A DNA stretch of 64,000 nucleotides from Deefgea salmonis (GTDB lineage Bacteria; Pseudomonadota; Gammaproteobacteria; Burkholderiales; Chitinibacteraceae), in the NCBI RefSeq assembly GCF_020531905.1, contig NZ_JAJAWG010000001.1:496001-560000 (forward strand), in the 5' to 3' direction. Below the pieces are notes generated by a model. That model worked only from the letters and a program-made list of their open reading frames with translations, was not told where the DNA came from and searched no databases. Positions 27,599 through 35,108 of the stretch are shown one piece after another. Position 1 is the stretch's first letter. Each line of letters begins with the position of its first letter. The position numbers and the translations under genes were made by a program.

Positions 27599-28059
27599 AA
27601 AACATCTTCAACAACAAAACATGGGCGAGAAAAAGCGTTTTGATCCTTGCGCTACTGCTCGGTGCCAGTTTATTTGCTTATAAAATGGGTTTATTTAAAG
27701 GCTGGCAACAAGCAAAAGTAGATCAAGTGATCCATATTTCTTGTCCAGACTTGCAGCAAGGCTGTCAGTTTAAAATCAACGAACAAAGCTACCAAATCAA
27801 AAGCGCCGCGCCAGTGAGCACCGATCAGCCCGTCACCCTAACGCTAACTGGCCCTGCCAAATCGGTGTATTTAAATTGGCAAATGGTCGATATGGACATG
27901 GGTAGCAATCGCTACAAAATGCAAGACATCGGCAAAGATCAATGGCAAGCCGAAACAGCGCTGCCAATTTGCAGCCAAAAACGCCAAGACTGGCTACTGT
28001 CTTTGCAGCTAGAGCAAGTTGAAGTTCGCATTCAAACCACATCCCACGGCAAATCTTAA
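27595..28059 (+). CDS. Membrane-anchored envelope protein of unknown function
   Basis: The 154-residue product has a basic N-terminus and one membrane helix (SVLILALLLGASLFAYKMGLF, about residues 14-34), then a periplasmic domain with cysteines at ISCPDLQQGC and LPIC and the segment LNWQMVDMDMGSNRYKM. The overall layout, a signal anchor with a small beta-rich domain, is like FixH/YtkA-type proteins, but I cannot assign it. Its start overlaps the Nudix stop, so translation is coupled. Only the frame from 27595 is supported. Confidence 0.7.
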   Translation: MKNIFNNKTWARKSVLILALLLGASLFAYKMGLFKGWQQAKVDQVIHISCPDLQQGCQFKINEQSYQIKSAAPVSTDQPVTLTLTGPAKSVYLNWQMVDMDMGSNRYKMQDIGKDQWQAETALPICSQKRQDWLLSLQLEQVEVRIQTTSHGKS

Positions 28060-28083
28060 ACATGGCAGGCCTCATCACTGGGG

Positions 28084-28109
28084 CCGCTGTTTAAGCGGTG
28101 GTGTTTTTA
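28084..28109 (+). terminator. Weak terminator-like hairpin
   Basis: CCGCT-GTTTA-AGCGG is followed after six bases by TTTTT. The stem is short, so termination may be partial. Confidence 0.45.
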
Positions 28110-28172
28110 ATTTGAATGCTTGAACACAAACAGGATTGATCGTACTTCGCAACTGTAGATTTAAAGGCTGTT

Positions 28173-28622
28173 ATGCGACTCTGGCTACTACTTACTTTAC
28201 TAGCGGCTTCTGGCATGGGCTTTGCCAGCAAGGTCTATCAATGGCGCGACAATGAGGGCAATGTGTTTTATTCCGATCGCGCGCCCACACATACTGTGGC
28301 CAAAGAAAGAACCATACGCAGCAGCTTGCCTGCGCCCGTCACCGACAAACCCGCCGACATTGTGCTATGGATTACGCCGCAATGCGGACCAAACTGTGAA
28401 GCAGCGCAGGCACTGCTCGAACAAAGCAAATTGCGCTACGCGCTAAAAACAGCCAATCCAAGCCAAGAAGACAGCATGCTGGCTTTTTTTAACGCCGCCA
28501 ATACCTTACAGGCTCGTCCCCCGATCCTGATTATTGAAAAAACAATTTTGAAAGAATTCAATCTAGCGCAATGGCAAGCGGCCATTAGTCAAGCCCAAGT
28601 CGCTCCCAAGCAAGGCCAGTAA
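28173..28622 (+). CDS. Exported DUF4124 protein with glutaredoxin-like C-terminal part
   Basis: The 149-residue protein has a signal peptide (MRLWLLLTLLAASGMGFASK), then the DUF4124 motif KVYQWRDNEGNVFYSDRAP (about residues 19-38), and a second part (IVLWITPQCGPNCEAAQALLEQ...PPILIIEK) that resembles a glutaredoxin/thioredoxin fold with a CGPNC cysteine pair instead of CxxC. It should act in the periplasm. Redox activity is an inference; three residues between the cysteines is unusual for the superfamily. Confidence 0.72.
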   Translation: MRLWLLLTLLAASGMGFASKVYQWRDNEGNVFYSDRAPTHTVAKERTIRSSLPAPVTDKPADIVLWITPQCGPNCEAAQALLEQSKLRYALKTANPSQEDSMLAFFNAANTLQARPPILIIEKTILKEFNLAQWQAAISQAQVAPKQGQ

Positions 28623-28731
28623 AAACTCACAAACCACACAAATCACAACGCGACTAGCCAACTATTACCCTTGTTCGAGGGGCTTGAAAAAGCAAAACTC
28701 CCGTGGTGACAAATTTACAAGAGTGTTTTCT

Positions 28732-30054
28732 ATGACTTCACGCGCCAATTGGGGCTCAAAACTTGGCTTTATTCTTGCCACCTCAGGCTCAGCAGTCGGT
28801 CTTGGTGCAATTTGGAAGTTTCCTTACGTTGCCGGAAAAAACGGCGGCGGTGTATTTCTATTGGTGTATCTGGCCTGCGTACTGACGATTGGCATTTCAA
28901 TGGTGCTCGCTGAAATGAGCATCGGCCATATGGCCAAAAAATCAGCGACCACCGCGTATCGCAATCTCAAAGGTGGTTTATGGCCTTGGGCGGGTCGTTT
29001 ATCGGTGTTGTGTATTTTTATCTTGCTGTCGTTTTACTGCGTCGTGGGCGGCTGGAGTTTTGCCTACCTGTGGCTCTCGCTGACTGGCGAAGTGATGACG
29101 CAAGACACCAAGGCACTCAGCGACTTATTTAATGGCTTTATTGCCAGCCCAAGCCAAAGTATTTTTTACACTGGTCTATTTTTGCTGGCCACGGTCGGCA
29201 TCGTCATGGGCGGCGTACAAAAAGGCATTGAGCGCACCAGTAAAGTGTTAATGCCAGCCTTGTTTATCTTGATGCTGATCATTATCGCGCGGGTATTGAC
29301 TTTACCGCACGCAATGGACGGTGTGATGTATTTCATTACGCCTGATTTTTCGAAAATCAACGCGGCCATGATGATTGAAGCGGTGGGCTTGGCGATGTTT
29401 TCGCTCTCGGTGGGCTGCGGTATTTTGATTGCCTACGGCTCATACGTTGATGAAAAAACCAAACTCCCCGGTGCAACACTGTGGATTTCACTACTCGCGA
29501 CCCTCGCTTGTGTGATGGCCGGTTTAATGGTGTTGCCTGCGGTATTTGCTTTTGGCATTGACCCATCAGCGGGTCCGGGCTTGACGTTTATCACCATGCC
29601 GGCGATTTTCTCGCAAATGCCATTCGGTCAATTTTTTGCCGTGATGTTCTTTTTGCTACTGATTTTTGCCGCCATTACATCATCGGTGTCTTTACTCGAA
29701 CCGATTGTGGCGTTTTTGATTGATGAATTTAATATCCAACGCCAAAAAGCCACTTTAATGACGTGTGTTGCGGTATTTGCCTTAAGTATTCCAGCGGCAC
29801 TGTCGTTTGGCGTATTGGCTGATTTTCATATTTTTGGCAAAAATCCATTTGACCTGATGGACTACGCCGCCTCCAATGTGATGATGCCTGCCGGTGGTTT
29901 ATTGGCGGCATTGTTTGCTGGCTGGGCGATTTGGCCGCGTGTGCAAGCGTCGCTCGTTGCGCAAGATGCTGCACGCATTTTGCCGGCGTTTCGCTTTATT
30001 TGCGCCGTAGTAGCACCGATTGTGATTTGCGTGATTTGGGCGCATAACTTGTAA
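28732..30054 (+). CDS. Sodium-dependent transporter, NSS/SNF family
   Basis: The 440-residue polytopic protein starts MTSRANWGSKLGFILATSGSAVGLGAIWKFPYVAGKNGGG, the conserved first helix of LeuT-fold neurotransmitter:sodium symporters that binds substrate and sodium. GGVQKGIERTSKVLMPALF and SVGCGILIAYGSY are further family blocks. It probably takes up an amino acid with sodium; which one is not readable. ATG at 28732 is chosen over an upstream TTG at 28684 because family members begin here. A strong terminator follows. Confidence 0.9.
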   Translation: MTSRANWGSKLGFILATSGSAVGLGAIWKFPYVAGKNGGGVFLLVYLACVLTIGISMVLAEMSIGHMAKKSATTAYRNLKGGLWPWAGRLSVLCIFILLSFYCVVGGWSFAYLWLSLTGEVMTQDTKALSDLFNGFIASPSQSIFYTGLFLLATVGIVMGGVQKGIERTSKVLMPALFILMLIIIARVLTLPHAMDGVMYFITPDFSKINAAMMIEAVGLAMFSLSVGCGILIAYGSYVDEKTKLPGATLWISLLATLACVMAGLMVLPAVFAFGIDPSAGPGLTFITMPAIFSQMPFGQFFAVMFFLLLIFAAITSSVSLLEPIVAFLIDEFNIQRQKATLMTCVAVFALSIPAALSFGVLADFHIFGKNPFDLMDYAASNVMMPAGGLLAALFAGWAIWPRVQASLVAQDAARILPAFRFICAVVAPIVICVIWAHNL

Positions 30055-30087
30055 TTGTTCAGCAAATCAAGCCGTCAAGCCCAATAA

Positions 30088-30129
30088 AGAGCAGCGAGTG
30101 CGGTAATATCCAGCGCTCGCTGCTTTTTT
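30088..30129 (+). terminator. Rho-independent terminator after the NSS transporter
   Basis: GCAGCGAG and CTCGCTGC pair around a 17-base loop and lead into TTTTTT. It lies immediately before the trmO start. Confidence 0.82.
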
Positions 30130-30140
30130 ATGGCCGCTTT

Positions 30141-30893
30141 ATGCTGACGCCTGCAAACCCTGTGAAGCCAAATTCTGTGAATCCAAACGCTGTGAATCCA
30201 AATCAATACACCATCGAGCCCATTGGCTTGATTCGCACACCTTTTGTCGACAAATTCGGCATTCCGCGCCAACCGAGTTTAGCGCCGCACGCGATTGGCA
30301 CGCTCAAACTGGTTGCGCCATTTAATCACGCCGATTGCGTGCGCGGACTGGACGGATTTTCGCACCTTTGGCTGAGTTTTATTTTCCATGAAACGCTCGG
30401 TCGCTGGTCATCCACGGTGCGCCCGCCGCGCTTGGGTGGCAATGAAAAAGTCGGCGTTTTTGCCAGCCGCAGCCCGTTTCGCCCCAATTCATTGGGTTTG
30501 TCTTTGGTGCGTTTATTGGATATCGACACCCAAAACGGCGTGACCTTGCGCTTTTCTGGCGTGGATTTAGTCGACCAGACGCCGATTGTCGATATCAAAC
30601 CTTATATTCCGTTTATTGAATGCCAAAACGACGCGCAAGGCGGCTTTGTCAGCGGCGCGCCGCCAACGCTAAACGTTGCATTTAGCCCCAGCGCTCAAAA
30701 CCAATTAGCGCAACTGCCCGCAGCAGACTCAAGCGCACTGCATGCCTTAATCTGCGAGGTATTAGCCCAAGACCCACGCCCCGCTTATGCTAGCGACCCA
30801 TACCGCAGCTACGGCATTAAACTTTATCATTACGAAATCCAATGGCGATGCGATGGTCAAACCGCCTTGGTCCTCTCAATGGAACCACGATGA
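30141..30893 (+). CDS. trmO: tRNA (t6A37) N6-methyltransferase TrmO
   Basis: The 250-residue protein matches TrmO (TsaA/YaeB): IEPIGLIRTPFVDKFGIPRQPSL, GLDGFSHLWLSFIFHET, VRPPRLGGNEKVGVFASRSPFRPNSLGLSLV and VDIKPYIPFIE. It methylates threonylcarbamoyl-A37 of tRNA-Thr using SAM. About 21 extra residues precede the conserved start and are encoded by an in-frame 15-base tandem repeat giving (V-N-P-N-A). Whether the true start lies within this repeat cannot be told. The TGA stop overlaps the ATG of the next gene. Confidence 0.93.
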   Translation: MLTPANPVKPNSVNPNAVNPNQYTIEPIGLIRTPFVDKFGIPRQPSLAPHAIGTLKLVAPFNHADCVRGLDGFSHLWLSFIFHETLGRWSSTVRPPRLGGNEKVGVFASRSPFRPNSLGLSLVRLLDIDTQNGVTLRFSGVDLVDQTPIVDIKPYIPFIECQNDAQGGFVSGAPPTLNVAFSPSAQNQLAQLPAADSSALHALICEVLAQDPRPAYASDPYRSYGIKLYHYEIQWRCDGQTALVLSMEPR

Positions 30894-31798
30894 ACCGACT
30901 TCAACGCCCACTTAAACAGATTCGCACACAACTTAGCACGCTGATTATCGTCATCACCAGCAGCCTATTGGCTGCGTGCAGCACGCCACCCGTCGCACCA
31001 TTGCTGACCCCGACGCCCAAAGTTAAAATCGGCCTCGCGCTCGGCGGCGGCGCAGCCAAAGGCTTTGCCCATATTGGCGTGATTAAAATGCTTGAAGCCA
31101 ACGGCATTCAAGCCGAAATCGTTGCGGGCACCAGCGCCGGCAGCGTTGTTGGCGCACTGTACGCCAGCGGCATGGATGCGTTTACACTGCAAGAGCGTGC
31201 ATTCAGCCTGGATGAAAGCCAAATTCGCGACGTTAATTTACTCGGCGGCGGTTTAATCAAAGGACAAAAACTACAAGATTACGTCAACCAATTGGTCGGT
31301 AACAAAGCCATCAATCAATTCCCCAAACCGTTTGCTGCGGTAGCCACTGAGCTAGATACCGGCAAAAAAATCGCCTTTAGCCGCGGCAACGCCGGACAAG
31401 CGGTGCGTGCTTCGAGCAGCATTCCGGGGATTTTTATGCCGGTGAGCATTGCCAATAAAAAATACGTCGATGGCGGCGTAGTCAGTCCGGTACCGGTTGA
31501 TGCGGCACGCGATTTGGGCGCTAATTTTGTGATTGCGGTGGACATCTCCAGCAAAGCCAGCGGCCAAGCCGCCAGCACCAGCACACTGGGCGTGATGAAC
31601 CAAGCGATTGTGATCATGGGGCAAAAACTGGGCGAGCAAGAGCTGGCTCGCGCCGACATCGTCATTCGCCCTAAAGTCGGCAAAATTGGTGCCAGCGATT
31701 TTGACATGAAAAACGTCGCCATTTTAGAAGGCGAAAAAGCCGCGTTAGCGATGCTACCCTTGATCAAACAAAAACTCGCTGAGCGCAGCAAAAATTAA
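30890..31798 (+). CDS. Patatin-like phospholipase lipoprotein
   Basis: The 302-residue protein has a lipoprotein signal with lipobox LLAAC (Cys near residue 30), then a patatin domain: GLALGGGAAKGFAHIG (oxyanion hole), GTSAGS (nucleophile Ser), and VDGGVVSPVPV (catalytic Asp). It resembles the RssA/YchK group but is exported and lipid-anchored, so it may hydrolyse envelope lipids. It is translationally coupled to trmO by an ATGA overlap. Confidence 0.88.
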   Translation: MNRLQRPLKQIRTQLSTLIIVITSSLLAACSTPPVAPLLTPTPKVKIGLALGGGAAKGFAHIGVIKMLEANGIQAEIVAGTSAGSVVGALYASGMDAFTLQERAFSLDESQIRDVNLLGGGLIKGQKLQDYVNQLVGNKAINQFPKPFAAVATELDTGKKIAFSRGNAGQAVRASSSIPGIFMPVSIANKKYVDGGVVSPVPVDAARDLGANFVIAVDISSKASGQAASTSTLGVMNQAIVIMGQKLGEQELARADIVIRPKVGKIGASDFDMKNVAILEGEKAALAMLPLIKQKLAERSKN

Positions 31799-31874
31799 GG
31801 CTTTGTTCAGATTACGTGTTGATGGTTTTAAGTGCCTGCGGCACGGCTGTTTACAGTCGCAGTCAGTGGCGCCC

Positions 31875-31910
31875 CCCCCTCTTTCTTTGACTCGCCAAAG
31901 AAAGAGGGGG
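31875..31910. repeat. Perfect inverted repeat of 15-bp arms
   Basis: CCCCCTCTTTCTTTG and CAAAGAAAGAGGGGG enclose six bases. There is no T-tract after either arm, so it is not a standard terminator. Similar C/T-rich 'tctttctttg' palindromes occur in other proteobacterial genomes. The rest of 31799-32018 shows no gene. Confidence 0.65.
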
Positions 31911-32018
31911 AAAGAAAAGCGATTTTGATCTCGCCCAGCTCCGCTGTGCCCTCGATCGTCGAGCGCGGCACAGCATCAATTCTGAACATTACAAAAATTA
32001 ACGGGGTATTTACCAGCA

Positions 32019-32510
32019 ATGCATACACAGCAAAATCTTGATGCCAATACCCCAAGAAAATGCCATCTTTGGGTTGATGCCGACGCCTGCCCGGTGGCCA
32101 TTAAAGAAATCATGTTTCGGGTGGCCGAGCGTTTAGCGCTGCCGCTGACTTTAGTCGCCAATCAACTGGTGCGCGTGCCGCCGTCGGCGCACATTCGCGC
32201 GATTCAAGTCGCCCATGGTTTTGACGAAGCAGACCATTGGATTGTTGCGCAAGCCCAAGCGGGCGATTTAGTCATCACCGCCGACATTCCGCTGGCGGCG
32301 CGCATTATTGACAAACACGCGCACGCGCTCAATCCTCGCGGCGAGTTTTATTCTCCAGAAAACATCCGTGAACGGCTCAATATGCGTGACTTCATGGAAG
32401 AACTGCGCGGCGCCGGCCTGCAATCGGGCGGCCCAGCCGCATTTAGCCAAAGCGACAAACAAGCTTTTGCCAAAGCACTGGATCGCTTCTTAGCGCAACG
32501 CAGCCGATAA
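32019..32510 (+). CDS. yaiI: YaiI/YqxD family protein (DUF188)
   Basis: The 163-residue protein carries the DUF188 signature [16 protein letters not shown] at its N-terminus, [43 protein letters not shown] and [13 protein letters not shown]. The fold is PIN/NYN-like, so nuclease activity is suspected, but no role is established. It stands alone between repeat-rich intergenic regions. Confidence 0.9.
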   Translation: MHTQQNLDANTPRKCHLWVDADACPVAIKEIMFRVAERLALPLTLVANQLVRVPPSAHIRAIQVAHGFDEADHWIVAQAQAGDLVITADIPLAARIIDKHAHALNPRGEFYSPENIRERLNMRDFMEELRGAGLQSGGPAAFSQSDKQAFAKALDRFLAQRSR

Positions 32511-32530
32511 ATTCTGCACACCGAAAAAAC

Positions 32531-32868
32531 TTTTGACGCAGAGACGCAGAGGCGCGGAGAAAAGCCAAATCAGAATAATCAGAATTTAAACCGTTCAAAC
32601 CACCAACAAACGCAACAATTTGAACTGCAACATACTGATGTTTTTCCTCTGCGCCTCTGCGTTGGCTTTTCGATGATTCAAACCGGCCAAGACCCTAACC
32701 AAACGCAACGGTTTAAATTGCAACTTGCTAATATTTTCCTCTGCGCCTCTGCGTCAAATTTTCGATGATTCAAACCGGCCAAGACCCTAACCAAACGCAA
32801 CAATTTATACCGCGACTTGCCAATGTTTTCCTCTGCGCCTCTGCGCCTCTGCGTCGGATTTTTAAAAT
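32531..32868. repeat. Repeat array with 92-bp tandem units before recG
   Basis: The array opens with ACGCAGAGACGCAGAGGCGC (32536 onward). From 32642 the inverse motif TTTTCCTCTGCGCCTCTGCG occurs three times, at 32642, 32734 and 32826. Between them lies a conserved spacer containing CGATGATTCAAACCGGCC and AAGACCCTAACCAAACGCAA, repeating with a 92-base period; a partial spacer also precedes the first unit (32588-32641). No gene is present in 32511-32993. There are too few units, and the spacers are alike, so it is not CRISPR. Confidence 0.85.
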
Positions 32869-32993
32869 CAAACCCGCAGTCAACTGCAGCCAGCTCACGG
32901 AAGGCGCTCGACCCGCCGATGTCAACCGCCGCTAGCTCAAATGGCGCAAATACGGTACAGTAAGGTCAATAGAACGATTGTTCAAGCCGCCCA

Positions 32994-35009
32994 ATGAGCT
33001 CACTCACACCCGCCCAACAGCAGCGCCTCCATAAATTGGGGATACAGCGCGAATTCGATTTGATCTTGCATTTGCCGCTGCGCTACGAAGACGAAACGCA
33101 TCTATACCCCATTGCCGACGCGCCGATGGGCAGCCCTGTCTTGGTGGAAGGTGAAGTCTTGTCGTGCGAAGTCAATTACAAGCCGCGCAAACAACTCAAT
33201 GCCCGCGTCAAAGACGCCAGCGGTTCATTAGTGGTGCGACTGATGAATTTTTACCCCAGCCAAGTGCAGCAATTGGCCGTTGGCAAGCGTGTGCGACTGT
33301 ATGGCGATTTACGCCACGGCTACTTTGGCACCGAAATGGTCCATCCTAAAATTCGCGTTGGCGGCGAAGTCAGTCTGCAAGAAGCCTTAAGCCCAATCTA
33401 CCCCACCACAGCCGGTTTATCACAAGCGCAACTGGCCACATGGATAGCCAAAGCCTTGGCCAATACGCCCATGCCCGACACCCTGAGCGACGCCATTTTA
33501 GCGCCACTGCAATTACCAGACTTTGCCAGTAGCGTGCGCTTATTACATGCACCCACCCCCGACATTCCCAAAATCCAACTCACCGCCCGCACGCATCCGG
33601 CGTGGCAAAGGCTTAAGTTTGACGAATTACTCGCCCAGCAATTGTCGCTGCGCTTAGCGCGCGCCGTGCGCCGCGAAAAAACCGCCCCCAAGATCAATCC
33701 CGACGGTCGACTCGGCGCGCAGCTGATTGCCAACCTGCCGTTTGATCTGACCGCCGCACAAAAACGCGTCTTACTGGAAATCACCCAAGATTTAGCGCAA
33801 GCGCATCCCATGCAACGCTTGCTGCAAGGCGATGTGGGCGCGGGTAAAACCATTGTCGCCGCCGTGGCCGCCTGCCACGCGATTGAAGCCGGTTTTCAAG
33901 TGGCGATGCTGGCCCCTACCGAGATTTTGGCCGAACAGCATTTTCAAAAACTATCGGCATGGTTAACCCCGCTGGGCGTTAACGTGGTGTGGCTCACTGG
34001 CAGTTTAAGAGCCAAAGCCAAGCGCGAAGCGATTGCCGCCGCGAGTGATGGCAGCGCGCAACTACTCGTTGGCACCCACGCAATTTTTCAAGCCAGCGTG
34101 GCGTTTCAAAACCTTGGCTTGGCCATTGTCGACGAGCAACATCGCTTTGGCGTGCAGCAGCGATTGGCGCTACGCGAAAAAGGCCAAAGCCCACATCAAC
34201 TGATGATGAGTGCCACGCCGATTCCGCGCACTTTGGCGATGAGTTTTTATGCTGATCTGGATGTCAGCGTGATTGACGAATTACCGCCGGGACGCACGCC
34301 GATTATTACCAAGCTGATTTCCGACGCACGCCGCGATGAGGTCATCGAGCGCATTGCCGCCAAAGTGCTCGAAGGTCGGCAAGTGTATTGGGTATGCCCC
34401 TTAATCGAAGAATCAGAAACATTGCAATTGCAAACCGCGGTCGACACCCATGCCCAGCTCAGCGAAGAGCTCGAAGGGATTGCCGTTGGCTTATTACACG
34501 GCAAAATGAAACCCGAAGAAAAAGCCGCGACGATGGCCGCGTTTTCTCGCAATGAAATTCAAGTTTTAATCGCCACCACGGTGATCGAGGTCGGCGTTGA
34601 TGTGCCGAACGCCAGCTTAATGGTGATAGAGCACGCCGAGCGCATGGGTTTATCGCAATTGCATCAATTACGCGGCCGCGTTGGCCGTGGCGCGCACGCC
34701 AGTTTGTGCATCTTGCTCTACACCACGCCACTCAGTGAGACCGCCAAGGCGCGATTAAAAGTGATTTTTGAGCACACCGATGGTTTTGAAATCGCCCGTC
34801 AAGATTTGCACATCCGTGGGCCGGGCGATATGGCCGGCATTAAGCAATCTGGCGTGCCGATGCTGCGTTTTGCCGATTTAGAAACCGATGCTGATTTACT
34901 TGAATTAGCCAGAGACAGCGCCGAAACCATATTGCAGCACCACGCCAATCTGGCTCAGCCGCATTTAGACCGCTGGTTACCGGGGCGCGAAGCGTTACTC
35001 AAGGTGTAA
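32994..35009 (+). CDS. recG: ATP-dependent DNA helicase RecG
   Basis: The 671-residue protein is full length for RecG. It has an N-terminal wedge/OB region (LHLPLRYEDETHLYP, GEVLSCEVNYKPRKQLNARVKD), Walker A GDVGAGKT (about residue 279), DEQH box (about 380), SATPIPRTLAM, and the motif VI region QLRGRVGRGAHASLCIL, ending with the TRG-type tail. It remodels stalled forks and Holliday junctions. The start ATG at 32994 is the usual family start. It follows the tandem-repeat array. Confidence 0.96.
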   Translation: MSSLTPAQQQRLHKLGIQREFDLILHLPLRYEDETHLYPIADAPMGSPVLVEGEVLSCEVNYKPRKQLNARVKDASGSLVVRLMNFYPSQVQQLAVGKRVRLYGDLRHGYFGTEMVHPKIRVGGEVSLQEALSPIYPTTAGLSQAQLATWIAKALANTPMPDTLSDAILAPLQLPDFASSVRLLHAPTPDIPKIQLTARTHPAWQRLKFDELLAQQLSLRLARAVRREKTAPKINPDGRLGAQLIANLPFDLTAAQKRVLLEITQDLAQAHPMQRLLQGDVGAGKTIVAAVAACHAIEAGFQVAMLAPTEILAEQHFQKLSAWLTPLGVNVVWLTGSLRAKAKREAIAAASDGSAQLLVGTHAIFQASVAFQNLGLAIVDEQHRFGVQQRLALREKGQSPHQLMMSATPIPRTLAMSFYADLDVSVIDELPPGRTPIITKLISDARRDEVIERIAAKVLEGRQVYWVCPLIEESETLQLQTAVDTHAQLSEELEGIAVGLLHGKMKPEEKAATMAAFSRNEIQVLIATTVIEVGVDVPNASLMVIEHAERMGLSQLHQLRGRVGRGAHASLCILLYTTPLSETAKARLKVIFEHTDGFEIARQDLHIRGPGDMAGIKQSGVPMLRFADLETDADLLELARDSAETILQHHANLAQPHLDRWLPGREALLKV

Positions 35010-35108
35010 ACAAAGCAACAGTAAAAGACTAGGGTTTACCGCAATCAACACGTAAGAATTGCAAAAGGATATACTGCCAAGATTGATTTTTTGACTTAGG
35101 GTCCTCGC

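Noticed and set aside
31828-32055. Two overlapping ORFs on opposite strands in the trailing region of the patatin gene
   Set aside because: Both are formed by reading through the perfect inverted repeat and show no protein-like composition.
32588-32868. CRISPR array
   Set aside because: The conserved part is longer than the variable part, there are only about three units, the spacers are nearly identical and no cas genes are present.
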